A stretch of DNA of 64,000 nucleotides from Turnera subulata (GCA_028386065.3 JAKUCV010004336.1:1-64000), one strand, 5' to 3'. Positions 35,801-49,238 are shown, numbered from the stretch's first letter. Numbers and translations are program-made. The notes: a model not told the origin generated them from the sequence alone.

Positions 35801-38062
35801 ATTGTAATCGCACAAAGGGACAAGCCTAATAGCGTGTGCGCCATTAGGAAATATTTAGCAACAGCAACACAAAATGGTGTACACGAACAGGTTTCTCTTT
35901 TTGAAGGTAGGGTATGCAAACAGTTGGAAGCCTTCGAAGTGGATAATCAACAGTGAATGTACAAATATACCTCAGATATTGTAATCCAGTATTATCATGT
36001 TAACCAGTAAGCGACATCTTCACTTGTCAGTCATATTTTATTTGGTATGGATCTTGAATTCTTTCTAATCGCTAAATATTGAACACTACGGTTGACTTTT
36101 GTACAACGTAAAAATGTTAATTGTTTGAAGTTACTTTAGATCTTAAATTATAAGACACTTGGCCATAATGTTTCAAGTTGCATTTCTTGCATGCTAATTT
36201 GGTCCCAGAAACTTCACATCAAAATTTATTTGGGAAAAGCTAAAAGGTTTTACTTTTGCTTACAGGCAGTTTTCCAGTAAATCCTAGAATTTATAATTTT
36301 TATTCCATTTAAAATTTTTCTCCACTCAAGCAAACTTATTCTTCAAGTCAAAAATAAAAAGGCAATAACCTTCATATGAGAATCAGTTTCGCCAAATGGG
36401 TCCTTAGGTTACCACTCTATTTGTTACCGCTTGGTTAGAATTTTTCTGTTTTGAAATTGCCCAAAGATATGACCATGAAGTTATTAAAAGGGCATGACAC
36501 AAACCTGGTGCCCATTCTATGTAATCCATCCGATGCTCTGGATGACGATGCAATCCCATCAACTCAAATCTAGACATGAAACCCATGAGAAAGAAAATTA
36601 ACACTGGATCATTCTTACCATTCAGGGTCACAGGGAGAAACTGAATAAATGTGGCAAAGATTTATGCTTTTCTAGCAACAGAACCATACAAGCCCAGTTA
36701 GAGTCCAATTTAATTGAAAATATGGGATTGTTTTCACTTCTAAGTTGGTTTTTGCAGACTAAAACAAACTTGTCTAAGGAATGAGAAAGAGTTTTCCAAT
36801 CACAAGTCATGAAAAACTCTTTTCAAGGATGAGGTTATAATATCAGAACCAGCAAAATGACTAACTTACACAGAAGAAAACCAATTCTGGTAGTGAGATC
36901 ATGTTTCTGCTATTAGGAATCCAAAAGATACTCTGGGAGTTGAGAAAGAAACATCAGAGATGATTCCACAATTACCAAGAATTATCAATTCAAATTCTTG
37001 CAAAGAATTCCGGCCATCATAAAAAGACTCCACCACAATTTGAAAAAAACAGTAAAGGCTAAAAAGGTTTGGCACTACAACTAGCAAATTTCAGGCATCG
37101 CTGGGAGGGGACTATAAGGTAGTGCTTTGCGTTTTCGATGCACTAATTATGGATACTGCCCGTACATAAAATTCTGAGAGGTCACCATTCTAATCCAAGT
37201 TTTAGTTCTTTGTACACCTTAACGAGGGAGGGAGGAGGGGGAGTAAATACAAATAATCGACCAGTGATTATAAGGGACCATAATGCGGATTCCATGAGTT
37301 GGGTACCAGCTCATTCCAAGAACTGTCTCCCTTGACAAAGAACTATTGTAGCCAAAAAAAATATATACATAAAACAATTACAGGACCAGACCGTCACATT
37401 CACCAGTCTGATCTTCACAAGATAAAACCTAGACAGTTAAAAGAACAAGCCTACCACGCGAACCAGTACAAACTAACAAGAATTTCATATTGAAGCATAA
37501 AAAAAAAGTTTAATAAGACTCACCCGTAAGCAATGTCCTTGAGCACCAGGTTTTGGTTAAAGAGTTCGTCTTTCAGGTCCTTCAATGCTTTATACCTGCG
37601 AAATTGACCCATAGTAAACACACTAATGCCTCTTTTCTTACTCAAATATTCACACAAAAAAGAAAAAACTCTTGTAAACACGGAATTCAGACAAACCAAA
37701 AACACAGAAAAGATGATGAAGAAGGTTTGTAACCTTTCCCTGAGGAACTGACCGAACTGTTTATGTGTAATCCCCTGTTTGGTGAGGAACCCAACTGGGT
37801 TTACTCTCTCCTCTTCCCAGTCGTCGTCGTCGTCTTCATCTTCGGGCTCATCATCCTCTATCTCCCTGGACGGTTTTCGTCGCTGTCGTTGCTTTCGGGT
37901 TGGTTGGTCCGTGGCTGTACATGTGAAACTTGAAGGGTTGGTTTTGCTGGGGAAGTTAAGTTTACGGGGTTTCCTGCTTCGAGACGGGAACTGGAGAGGG
38001 AGGTGGCTGTTGGGATAGAGAGGAAGGGAGAGTAGTTTGGTGGAGAGAGGGAGTGAAGTCAT
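23817..38062 (-). CDS. SBE3: 1,4-alpha-glucan-branching enzyme 3-like protein, plastid; 21 exons
   Basis: Exons, in transcript order: 38062-37734, 37595-37524, 36569-36505, 34121-33438, 31989-31817, 31727-31638, 30850-30775, 30369-30262, 29328-29238, 29068-28967, 28518-28416, 27446-27309, 27175-27104, 26983-26879, 26549-26472, 26360-26250, 26013-25933, 25671-25567, 25396-25311, 25197-25143, 23849-23817. They total 2757 bp, 918 residues, with GT/AG borders. The product is collinear with the Arabidopsis BE1/EMB2729 (AtSBE III) protein I recall (about 900 residues). It has a Ser/Leu/Arg-rich transit peptide (1-50), an acidic linker, a CBM48-like domain (GDFNGW) and a GH13 barrel. Key GH13 residues are altered: the region II nucleophile is His576 (DGFQFHS), region IV is NHN (Asn700), region I has Glu505; Glu630 is kept. 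A non-catalytic or unusual glucan-binding role is therefore likely. An in-frame ATG at 38236 would add 58 residues; 38062 gives the better transit peptide. Confidence 0.93.
30085..30105. repeat. (TC)n microsatellite in a branching-enzyme intron
   Basis: About ten TC units in the intron between exons 8 and 9 of the branching-enzyme gene. A likely polymorphic marker, with no other feature. Confidence 0.9.
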
Positions 38063-38650
38063 GTTTTGGCTCTGAGGACAGAGAGGGAGAAAGAATTGAA
38101 GGGAAATGTTTGGGGTTTTAGAAGATAAGAGAAGAGAGCGGGCTTTTCTTCCGAGTTGTAGCGGGAGGTTTTTGAGTTCACTCGGTGTCAGAGACGATGG
38201 ACCTGGTTTCCCAACCGAGTCAATTACTAGTAACACTTGGGGCGTTGTACGACTAGTAAGACGACTGAACTGATAACGATTTAGATGTCCAGTTCGAGGA
38301 TCGAATATAAGAGGGACGACCTATCGCTGCTAGATTAAATGTTAAATGTTAACGTAACACGAGACTAAGTTTAAATTGGATTACCCAATTCGACCAAAAA
38401 AAAAGATTACCCAATATATTATCCTATTGAGACAAAAAATATATTATATCCTAGTTGTTTAAATTGATGATATTTTCCGGAGTAGGGTAAGGCCGCTAAA
38501 CTCAAGCTCCGCAGATTAGATCGAATGATTTTCTTTTATCATGAAAATTGAATGAATGATTTCTTGTTTCTTAGTTTTTGTTCTCTTCTTCCAGAGAAAT
38601 CAATACAAATGTGCTAACTACAAAAATGACTACAATTGGTGCCTTTACAG

Positions 38651-39078
38651 TCCGTTTGGTATCAATTTGGAATTGAAATTGAATTCAAATCATTAAAAAT
38701 TTAAAATTAGAATTCATTATGAAATCAATTTCCATGTTTGGTATACTTTTTAATAATGAGGAATTGAATTCAATTCCAATGTTTGGTATAAATCAAATTA
38801 TCAATTAAATTGTTAAAATTACCTAAGTTGTGTTTTTACTAAAAAAACTAAAATAAGAATATAAGGTTATTTTTGTCATTTAGACATACCAATACTTATC
38901 CAATGGAATTGAATTCCAAATCCCATAAGTTTTGCTTGGATTTAAAATATTACCAAAATATTGCTCCAAAAATAAAAAATAAAATTCAATTCCTATTTTA
39001 AGTGAAGTAGAATTATACCAAACTAAGGAATTGATTTCAATTCCAAGAATTGAAATCAATTCCATGATACCTAACGGA
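38651..39078. mobile_element. MITE-like inverted-repeat element, 428 bp
   Basis: The left end TCCGTTTGGTATCAATTTGG and the inverted right end TCCGTTAGGTATCATGG are similar, and both arms continue with GGAATTGAAATTGAATTC-like repeats. The interior repeats AATTCAATTCC and TTTGGTAT phrases. I cannot find a clear target duplication, so the superfamily is open (the ends resemble hAT MITEs). It sits between the branching-enzyme promoter and the PROSC 3' end. Confidence 0.55.
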
Positions 39079-39193
39079 GGGTGAGTGAATTGTAAAGCTC
39101 AGCACCTCTAGCAATTGATGTCGGATCAGCGAGTACAACATGGATAATAATACAAAGAACAATACTTGAAGAAAAGCAGCGATTCTAAAGAAG

Positions 39194-41579
39194 TTAATTG
39201 GGCTGCTTCTTTGGATACTCCCTTGGTCCAAATATGGTGGAACCGATTCTGACATTTGTACTGCCCATTTCAATCTGCAAGGATGAAGTAGTGGCATTCC
39301 TCATGTTATCATTTTTAGTATGTTTATCAAAGGCTCAAAATGGGCTCTTTCACATGCAAATATTATTTTGAAAAAGACAGATGATCCCTTGAAACAGAGA
39401 GTTTCCATTCTCTGAACGCTTCCCAGTCATCAAAAATGACACCATGGGAAAGTTATCAAGTTCTGTTGAAACTTCATAAATCAATTTCTTAGTAATGACC
39501 TGGATATGTGTGCTACAATCGCTCACAGTAGGATTAGGCCAGTATGACCATGTTCAATCTCTAAACATAGTACTTGGAAAAAATTGCTTAATGGAGCCAT
39601 TTAATCATCAACCAAAGAAACCGAAAAGAAAAAAGAGAGGGAAGGTTATTTCTATTCCAAGAGTAGAGCTTGAAACATTAAGAAGGTAACCTTACCGCTT
39701 GCTCAAAGTCTCCAGACATGCCCATTGATAGCTCAAACTGATCCTCTTGCATTCCAAGAGCCTTGCAAACCTCCTGTCTGCAGTTTAATAGTGTCTGCAG
39801 CAGCATCACAGCATATAACATAAAACTCCATAGATTAGTATTCAAGAGTGCACAGAGACCATCGACTATGAAAGAGCATAATTTCTCTATCAGCACTAAT
39901 GTACAAGTTTTTATGGTTGGATTGGAAAATAGAAGAAGAACCCCTTATAAGCCACCAACAAAAGCAACAGAGAGTGAAAATCTAATAAAGAGCAAAGTTG
40001 ATCACACCACAACAAGCAAGGAAATAGAAAAATGATCAGCAGCAAATACAGCACAGAGTGAACACAATAGAAGTATGCCATGAGTTATAGGTTCCTCCAT
40101 CAAAATTGATAAGCCAGGAGAAACAAGATACTATCAATCATCTTTGTGCAATCCTCATTTTCCCCTGGGGAACAAATGATTACCCTAAAGTTCTGTGGAG
40201 TTGATGTGTAGTCTGGCATCCCTATGGTCATTAAGCCAGAAAGTACTAGGTTTGGGCACCGCGCTTTAATGTATTCTGCCAGCCTGACACAGCCTGAAGG
40301 GTCGACACCAGATTTTGCTGAAACAAAACCACAGCAAGCCATCAGCGGATAAATCCAAGAAACTTGATTAATGGAACAAAAGACAATCTACATACAACAA
40401 TTTAAAATGCCAGGAACAGAACTCAAAAACAACTCAATGTGTACTATTTTGTATATGTGACAAGTACCATTCAGATTTATTGCAACTCACTGTCCATACT
40501 TCTTGCTGTCTGGACTATAATGAACATCATCACGTTGATTGAGAAGCATGGATTTAGTGCAACAGGATATTACAAAGATTAGTTAAGATATAATAAAGCC
40601 TGTATAGAATGAAATTCATTCACAGAAGTGAATAGACATTATGGTAGCTGCATCATCAACCATTTGGACAAGTATAGTCTTTTGAATCCTCAAAGAGGAT
40701 GTATAATGATTTCCGACAGTCAAACATGGTAACTATGGTTTCTTATAAATTCAAATCACAAATCCTGCCATCTCATATCCATGTCAAACTGAACCAGAAA
40801 ACAAATGAACGAAGCAGACCAAAATAGAAAATTAAAAAGAAAAGCTCACTAATATTGATACCTACATTCTTCTCCACTGGTATTCACTTGGGCCAAGACT
40901 TTCAAAGGGTTTCTTCCTAAGCTCGAAACAACATTGTCAAGCCGACTTGCAATCTGCATGGCGGAATATTATTTCCAAAGTCAAACCCAAGAAGCAATGA
41001 ACACACTCTGATAATAGGCAAATTCTTACCTTATCATTATCTACACCCTGCACCATGTCAAGATTTGGGACTGCCCCTACATACATGAAATGAAAGGAAG
41101 AAAAAACATGCATTTTTTAACATTATACAAAAGGGTTTTCGACAGAACTAATAAACCAACCCAAAAAGTTACCAAAATTGGAAACAATACCAAGAAGTGT
41201 TTTCACTTTGTTGCTCTGCAAATGCCCAATAAAATGCCATTGTATGTCCTCTGGCAGCTACGAATTTCCAACCACACACACTCCAATTCAATTCGAGTGG
41301 TTCCTTGAAGATGTATTTATACGCGTATAAGTACGTGTAGGGTATACAGACCTGGGGGGCTTTGTCAACGATCTCCTGTACGTAGTTCTCGCCGAAGCAA
41401 CGGTGCCCGGCGTCGTAGACTTCGCGGATAAGGGAGACGGGTTTGGTTTTGGAAACGGCCACGACCCGGACCAGCTCGGGCTGAGTTCCTGCCCTTTCTG
41501 CGGCTTGGCGGACTCGGAGGAGGACTGACCGGAGAGCTGTCGCGGCGACGCCAGCACCGTTAACGGCGGGAGCAGCCAT
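39194..41579 (-). CDS. YggS/PROSC-family pyridoxal phosphate homeostasis protein; 7 exons
   Basis: Exons: 41579-41352, 41257-41191, 41076-41030, 40953-40866, 40317-40184, 39794-39696 and 39274-39194. They total 744 bp, 247 residues, the normal family length. The protein binds PLP through Lys44 in the motif VAVSKTKP and buffers free PLP in the cytosol; no activity on a metabolite is known for the family. Other family landmarks are [12 protein letters not shown] (exon 1), [11 protein letters not shown] (exon 2), the LMTIGMP block (exon 5), [14 protein letters not shown] (exon 6) and [13 protein letters not shown] (exon 7). All seven exons join in frame with GT/AG borders. No transit peptide is obvious. 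The stop codon lies about 1.1 kb upstream of the branching-enzyme start, on the same strand, so its transcript ends in that gene's promoter region. Confidence 0.93.
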
Positions 41580-42180
41580 TGTATGAATCCGCGCAGAGAA
41601 GACAAATGCTGTCGAAGAAAATTTTCAAATGAATTTTGTTGGTTGATTGATCGAGTGTTTGATTGCCTTTGATTGCAAAATTTTTATGGACAGGAAAAAT
41701 TTGCGGTTTCATAATTTAATTTAATTCCCACTACTTCAATTTTTCGAAGCAGGTTTTGTGGATGGTTTTAAGCCAAGATTATTCAGTTCGCCCCACACAG
41801 GACAGGAGTGTGCAAAATGAAAACAAGTAAAGACTTGATAGTCTGAAATTATGAATTGTCAATTGATCACCGCGCTTTGCGACAAGAATCATATATTTTT
41901 AATTTTATATAGGCTTTGTACAAATTTCAAAAAAATCATTATTTATGTTTTTTCCAGACAAAAATGTTTTCCAACAAACACTCTAATTGAAATCTTTAAA
42001 AAATTATTTATTTACTTTTATATTTTGGAAAATTCGATTTAAAAAAAATAATTAACCAACCATAATTCACATTTTAAAATGTAATTTGGAGACGAAGAAA
42101 AGATTCCTTTTCTTTTCAATTGTCAATATTCTCGTCATACCACATAATTAATCCTTCTACTTTTAATCGGTAAGAAACAA
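41580..42180. other. Promoter-side spacer of the PROSC gene
   Basis: AT-rich, with no coding feature. It should contain the promoter and 5' UTR of the minus-strand PROSC gene; I see no convincing TATA box close to the start. Confidence 0.4.
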
Positions 42181-42199
42181 CCTTCCATAGATATAACTT

Positions 42200-42409
42200 T
42201 TTTTTTTGGTTTCCCACTAGATATCCCGGGTCAGTCCACCTTTAAAGACATCAAAGGCACCAGACTAAATTCAGCTTGACTCGGGTGGCGCACCTAGGTA
42301 ATGGTGGATGAGTCTCCCAAATGAGGTTTTCTGCGTACACGAGGCTCGAACCCGAGACCTCGCTTAAGCGGAACAAGTCGCTTACCACTTGAACCAACCT
42401 CAATTGGTA
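42200..42409 (-). repeat. tRNA-derived SINE, copy 3, with 19-bp target duplication
   Basis: Read on the minus strand: GGTTGGTTCAAGTGGTAAGCG (A-box side), GGTCTCGGGTTCGAGCC (B box), a body shared with the copies at 11.4 and 22.3 kb, and a poly(A) tail. A perfect 19-bp target duplication CCTTCCATAGATATAACTT lies at 42181-42199 and 42410-42428. The 210-bp length and long duplication fit LINE-driven SINE retrotransposition. This is the best preserved of the three. Confidence 0.9.
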
Positions 42410-42489
42410 CCTTCCATAGATATAACTTAGTTGCTTACATTCCCCTGATAGGGATATAATATAGACAAGTTTATGAGGAGGAGAATATA

Positions 42490-45400
42490 TGAGGAGGAGA
42501 AGACAGCCAGTAGGGGTTTAATGGACCCCTAGACGCTACTTTGGCCACCCAATTGGCAGCCTTGTTGGCCATTCTTCGAATGTGAACTACCCTACAAAAC
42601 AGAAACACAGACATGTACACATCAAATATCCAAGCAAAAAGGAGCAAGGCTCTAAGAACATCTTGTATTGTCTACAGTCTTCTCAGTCACAATTTGCGCA
42701 GTCACTTTCAAATAAGACGCGCTGCAACCCCTGATTCCATGCCCATACCATGGCTTGATGCAAGGCTTGCAGCTCCGCAGAGATAGGGAAGATGCCGGAA
42801 GTTTTGCAACCATACCATCAATCAAACGTCCAGAACTATCCCTGGCAACAACTGCCACAGATGCTGAATCAGATCCAACACTATGCGCAGCATCATAGTT
42901 CACTTTGAGTAAGTCAGTTTCTAGAAGGGACCAAGCCAGAAGAGAAGAATGCGGGTAGAGGTTGGAGTAGCAGCAGCAGACGCCTTAGCTCTAAAGAATT
43001 CTACGCACACTTTTGTGGCTCGTTGAGCCACTATTACAGGGTTCTCTTCACTTCCCTCAAATATAAAAGCATTTCGAACTTTTCACAGCTCCCAACACAA
43101 ATACGCCATCAATGATACAACCCTCCCTTCTTGCAAGCTTCCAAATATTTTAAGCATGACATCCCACCACTTCATGAAGCTACAGAAACCTTGTCTTTGG
43201 GGTTTATATGACAATGGGGTAGCAAACCACGCAGCGCAAAGGCAAAAAAAACAAGATATGCTCTAGACTCTCGAGTTCCTTGTAACACCTCGGACACAAA
43301 GGTTCATGGCATAATTTTCTGCGTAGAAGGAGCTCCCGCGTTGGCAAAGAGTTATGACATACCCTCCATATAAAGTGTTGGACCCTTTTAGTCGCTTGAA
43401 GCTTCCATATTTGTGACCAATCAAAAGACGCAATAGAACTAGACACTGGACTGTTAGTAGTAGTATTAGCTAAAGAAGTATGTTGTAATAAGTTATAACC
43501 AGACTTAACAGAATATTGACCCGATTTGGAATGATGCCACAAAACTTTATCTGGAAGAATGAAAAAACTAAGAGGAATAGATAAAATGGCCTTACAAATT
43601 TGGGGTTGGAATAAAGACCTAATCAGAGGCTTGTCCCATGTTCTGGTATCCTGTTTGATAACGAAACTCTAAACTGATTTACAGAAGGTAACCAGGGGTC
43701 CCGAAAGGTATCTATTGATCGACCATCCCCTACTCTTCAGCAGATACCCTTCTTCAATACTTCACGCCCTTCTAAAATACTTCTCCAGGCCCAGGAGGGT
43801 CTACTTCCCAATTTAGGATGCTGAAAGTCAGATCTACGGAAGTGAATTCCTTTTAAAGTTCTACCCCAGAAAGAATCATGCTCATGGATCAACCGCCATC
43901 CAGTTTTAGCTAGTAAGGCTCTGTTGAAGGCCCCAAAATTGTGAAAGCCCATACCTCCTTACACTTGTCCAGTGCAATGCAATTCTAATTCAACCAATGG
44001 ACTTTTCTACCTTTTTCTCCTTCACCCCACCATAACCGCCTAATATCTCGGTTCAATTTAGCACACAAACTCTTTGAAAAGATAAAACACATCATGTTGT
44101 AAGTAGGAATGGTCGAGACTACCTCCTTGATCATCACCTGTATCCCTACTTCTGATAGAAACTTCCCCTTTCATCCTGCTACTTTCATACAAACCTTATT
44201 TCTTACATAGGTTAGAGTTTCGAACTTGGAACGCCCAAGAATGGAAGGGAGCCCCAAATATTTTTCATTGTGTCCATAAGTTGGCATGTTCAGAACCTCT
44301 AGGATGGCTTGTTGTTGTTCCTCTCCCATACCACTTGCAAAAAAAACTTCCGATTTTGAAAATTAATTGATTGACCAAAAGCTTCACAATAAAGGACTAA
44401 AATGGATTTGAGGCTTTCAGTTTCTTCCTCTGTGGCTCTTGTGAAGAGAAGTGCATCATCTGCAAATAACAGACGGGATAAAGGGGGACAGGCCCTTGTA
44501 ATCTTGTACCCAGTGATGGTGCCACTCCTCTCTGCTACTTCCAGAAGGTAGGACAAAACATTAGCAATAAAGATGAAAAGATAAGGAGAAATAGGATTTT
44601 CTTGTCTCAGTCCTCTGCCCGAAACAATCTTTTTTGTAGCCTCGCCATTGATTAGGATAGAGTAATACACAGTAACCACACACTGCATGATTCGGGAGAC
44701 CCACAACTCAACAAAGCCTATCCACCTTAAAACTTGCTCCAAGAACCCCCACTCAACATTGTCGTATGCCTTTGCCATATCCAATTTAACCGCCATGAAC
44801 TTTCTCTTAATCTTATTCTTCCACCTAAATGCATGGAAAGCCTCATAGGCTATCAATATATTATCTTGAATTTTACGACCCGGGATAAAGGCTGACTGAT
44901 ATGCCATGACTAGCTGTGACAAAAAAGGCTTTAGGCGGCTCACCATAATCTTGGAAATAACCTTATACACCAGGTTACAAAGGCTGATCGGTCGTAGTTG
45001 AGACACCTATGTTGGATGCTTAACCTTAGATACCAATGCAATATCAGAGTTAAGTTCCAACATATGTCCAGTTCTGAAAAAGGACCTCACCGTATCAATA
45101 ATCTTGTGTTTGATTGTGTTCCAAAAATTTTGATAAAAGCAGCCTGAGTATCCGTCTGGACCCAAGGCTTTGTATCGTCCTAATTCAAAGACAGCCTCCT
45201 TTATCTTACCTCTGATATTTCCCGAGTCAATGCAATGTTGATATTCAGGGAGACTACCTTATCTACTACATCCAACACTGCTTCCCAGTTCGAGGAATTC
45301 GACGAAGTGAACAGATTATGGAAGTACCCCCTTATCAAGGAACGCAGCTCCTATTCTGAATTCACCCATTCACTATCCTCATCTTGCAGCTTAACAAAGG

Positions 45401-46290
45401 AATTCTGCTGCCTTCGGTACAAGGTTGTAGTATGAAAAAAAACCTCGTGTTTTGGTCCCGTTAAAGTAGCCAGTTAACTCTTGATCTCTAGAACCAAAAC
45501 TTTTCCTCCATATCCCAAAGAAGTTTCACTTTTTCCTCTATAATCCTGATCTAGTGTTTGAGTTCGTCAGTAGTGGGTTCCAACTTCAGCCTGCCCAAAT
45601 CTGCCCTCAGCTGCTCTTTCTTGATCTTGCCATTACCCACAACAATCCTTCCCCAAGTTGCCAACGCTTTCCGACAATCTTGCAGACAACGCATAAGGAC
45701 AAACATAGAGGATCCCTGTCAAGGCTGATCCCATTCTTTAGTGACAATCTCCTCACATTCTTGAAATTCCAACCACTTTACCTCAATTCTGAAATGCTTC
45801 TTCATGCTCCTCCTCAACATGTCCGTAATGGGGAGGTCATGTAGTACCAGGGCACTTGGATAGAGAGTCAGCCATTCTAAATTACACATAGCTCTGTCTA
45901 TCCTCTCTCTAATCTCATCATCACAGCTTCTATTATTACACCAGGTAAAATTCAAGACCACATTCAGATTGTAAGTCATTTAAGATATCCATGTACTGTT
46001 GATTTGCTGGAAGAAAACCCTGTTTCTCGCCAAGATTAAGAAGTAAGTTGAAGTCCACCACAAGCAACCAGGGAGAGGTAGGGGACCAGGGTAAAACCTT
46101 AATCTTTTCCAAGAAATCACACCGATCACTTCTTCGCGGTGGCCCATACACAAAGGTAATCTGCCAAGGAACTGCAGGTTCTGCTACCTCAATTGAGCAG
46201 TGGATGAAGTTACAACATACCTCATGGACTGTGACCATCACTGAAGCATCCCACCAGAGTGCCATATCTGGATAAGTATAAAACAACATA
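42490..46290 (-). pseudogene. Decayed LINE with endonuclease, RT, zinc finger and RNase H remnants
   Basis: Minus-strand order: a partial apurinic endonuclease domain (FVYGPPRRSD, WLLVVDFN; 46290-45720), RT (PISLCNLVYKVISK, LDMAKAYDNVEW, LLFADDALLF; 45006-44299), a connection region (GFHNFGAFNRALLAK; 43952-43737), zf-RVT (FIWRVCHNSLPTRE, CPRC...LEHI; 43542-43204) and RNase H (MNYDAAHSVGSDSASVAVVA near 42900, MANKAANWVAKVA near 42560). The parts lie in several frames, so there are multiple frameshifts and stops. The endonuclease N-terminus is missing, a typical 5' truncation. It is a different lineage copy from the LINE at 0.2-2.85 kb. Confidence 0.9.
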
Positions 46291-47042
46291 TATGTTGTTT
46301 TGGAACTAAAATTGATGAAGGTCGGGGCTTAAATCGAAAAAAAAGTATTTTATCCTGCATTATTGAAGGTAAAGTCATGATGATATAATAAATTTATTGC
46401 ATAAATATTATAGGAGATCAAATATTAGCTTGTAGAGTTTAAATATCACTAGTAATGATGAGATAATTGGGAGAAGGTGAAGCAAAGAATAAATTATTTC
46501 TCGAGAATTAGTTCTTGTGTTGGTCAAGGAGTTAGATCACTAACAAATACCCCCACTACCACCACCATTAAGTGCCCTCGATATTATTATTTTTAAAAAT
46601 TGTCTCTGTATGTTTATAAGAAAAGAAAGAGCGAGGGGGAAGAGGAGGAGAGTAGGAATATCAATAACACATATCTATATAAATATATTAAATCAGAGAC
46701 CAATATCTCTGGTGTTGACACATGACAAAGTTCATACTATTCTGATGTGCCATGTGGCAAAGAGCTTATCCATCAATTAACAATTGCAATAATGATCAGT
46801 AGTATAAATAAGCACCTTACCTTACTTCATGAAAATGCCACTCTTAGCTACATTAAATCAGGACCATTATGAAAATACCAAACGTAAAACCTATATATAA
46901 TATCCCATTCATGTACAAAACGTCTAAACATTGAATTGTAGGATAATAAATATTTGGCCAATTGGCGTAATGCATTAAATACAGGATATAGAGAGTCAAA
47001 ATTTATTAATGTTAAATAAATTTATATATGGATATATAAAGG
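46291..47042. other. AT-rich spacer, no gene seen
   Basis: No coding, RNA or clear repeat feature apart from short A/T tracts. Confidence 0.45.
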
Positions 47043-47384
47043 GTTTTTGTAACAGCCCGGGTAAAAATTTGGATTTTTACCGGGACTGTTAAAGTCGTTA
47101 TACAGTGATTTACCTTTGAATTTAATCTTGGGTAATTAATTCAAGGTAAATCGGGCGTCGTTTTTTCGTAACCGAGGTTTTTCCCGTGCTCGAGATTTTT
47201 CCGTGGATTTTTCAGACCTAAGTTGGTATTTTTCGGGTCCCGAAATCCTCGGAAAATCATACCGGAAAATAACCAAGGGGGTATCAGTTATTTTCTGGTC
47301 CGGACCGGACTCGCTCCAGACAAGCTGCATTATTGAAGCTTCACATGACGAATAGTAAAAAAATAGTTTAAAAGCAGGAAATCG

Positions 47385-47670
47385 ATGAAGAGGAAGGGAA
47401 AGGGGAAGAAGAGAAGAGAAAAAGAGAGAAAAGAAAGAAGAGAAAAAAAAAGAGAGAAAAAGAGAAAAAAAAAGAAAAAAAATAGAAAAAAAACAAAAAA
47501 AAACACAACAGAAAAATCAAAAGCAGAGAGGGAGAGGAGAAAATGGAAAAAAAAACATGAAACGAAGATTAAAAAAAAATAAAAAGAAACAAAAAAGAGA
47601 AAAAGGAAGAAAGAAAAAAAAAGAAAGGAAAAGAAAAGAAATCCAGAAAAAAAGAGAGAAAATATAAAAA
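47385..47670 (+). repeat. Purine-only-like (GA/A) tract in the outer solo LTR
   Basis: About 285 bp almost wholly of A and G on the plus strand. It generates meaningless Lys/Arg/Glu-rich open frames. Its counterpart in the inverted inner LTR is the C/T-rich tract at about 50847-51160, so it is an LTR component and not a local expansion. Confidence 0.85.
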
Positions 47671-48299
47671 ATGAAGAAAACCGGTTTTTGCACAGTCGTC
47701 ACCTTCTTCCCCGAGCTCCCGTTCCTATTCACTCGAAGGGACCGACGCCGCCCTTCGCTGCACCGACCGCACCAGCAAGTCCTCCTTCCCGTCACGAGCT
47801 CAACCGCGCCTCTCGCGTCTCCTTCCGTCCACCGACGCGCTGTCAGGGAGCCTAGACCCGACGAAGATCCGACGGGTCTTCCTTCCCAGCGCCTCCTGCC
47901 TCCTGCAGCGCCGCCGAGCTCAGCCTTCTACCGCTCCTCGCTTCGCCAGTGTCGCCTCTTGCCTGTTCTCGCCTTCCCCCGCGTTCTCGCGCCGCCATCG
48001 CCGCCGCGCCGCTGCAAACCCGCAGGTAAGGTCGGGTGACCCGCGAGTGTTGTCCGGGTCGCGCCTGGGTCTGGATCCGGGTTGCGACCAGTTTCAGTTT
48101 TTAATTTTTTAAAAAAATGTATATAAATATATAAATGCTATTTTGAAGGTATTTAAACTCTGGAAAAAAATATCTACATATTATTTTGGAAACACAGTTA
48201 GTTTTAAATTATGCGTTTTGGAAATATATATATCTTGATGCTTGGAAAAATTAATATAACTATATTTTGTTTTGAAAATTATTATTATGTTAATTTTGG

Positions 48300-48330
<31 letters not shown>

Positions 48331-49238
48331 CCATGATATATTTTCTGGAAATAACATATTATTATTATTTTTCTAGAAAATTATGGTAATTAACTTTGGA
48401 AAATATATATGGTATACATGATTTATATTTCTGAAATATATAATTACTTTGATAATATAATTGTTTGGAAAAGTATTTTATGTTTGGAAATATATATGTA
48501 TATTTATAAATTCGTATTTATTTTCAGAAAAATAAGTTTATATGATTATACTTTCTGGAAATGGAGATTTCTACAGATAATAATACTTGGAAATTATATT
48601 TTGGAAAGTATAATAATTTTTTTGGAAATATTACGGAAAATATGTACATATGTTATAATTTCCAGAAAAATTATGGTAATTATTATTTTGGAAAAAGTAT
48701 TGAAGCGCCCCGACCCGTATTTACCGTACACAGTAAACACGTGTCGGAACTGTGACAACCCAACCCAACATGACTCAGCATACAGTGTATACAACAAATA
48801 TCCGGGCTCAACAGCCCATAATAAAAACAACAATAAAATCTCAACCGGCCCAATGGCCCAATAATAATAAAACAATGCACAGTGGAAGACTTATGAAACT
48901 CACATAAACACTGTATGCATAGATGCAAACTATGGATCCGAGCCCTGTCCAAGGGATAACGCTGCAGCCTGTCTGGAATGCACCAAGCCTGTACATGAAA
49001 CAACCCAACCTACGGGATGAAAGCCCGCAGGTGAGGGGTGAGTCCGAAGTGCTCACGACAATGGAAAGACGATCAATATGGACACTAAAGTTACTCAAGG
49101 CCAAAAATAATCAAAAACCGACCAAAAGACTCAACAAAATCCAATTATCCAATTTTATCTTTCCGGGCCCTGTCACGGATAAGCTAGGGTCGTACCACGT
49201 TATCAACCTGTTCCTGGTGCCAGATCAAAAAGAACCCA

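Noticed and set aside
38063..38236. Longer branching-enzyme N-terminus starting at 38236
   Set aside because: The added 58 residues do not resemble a transit peptide. The downstream Met at 38062 starts a typical Ser/Leu/Arg-rich plastid targeting sequence.
47385..47582. Lys/Arg-rich protein of 65 residues (and the mirror at 50950-51141)
   Set aside because: Translation of a GA-only tract; purely compositional.
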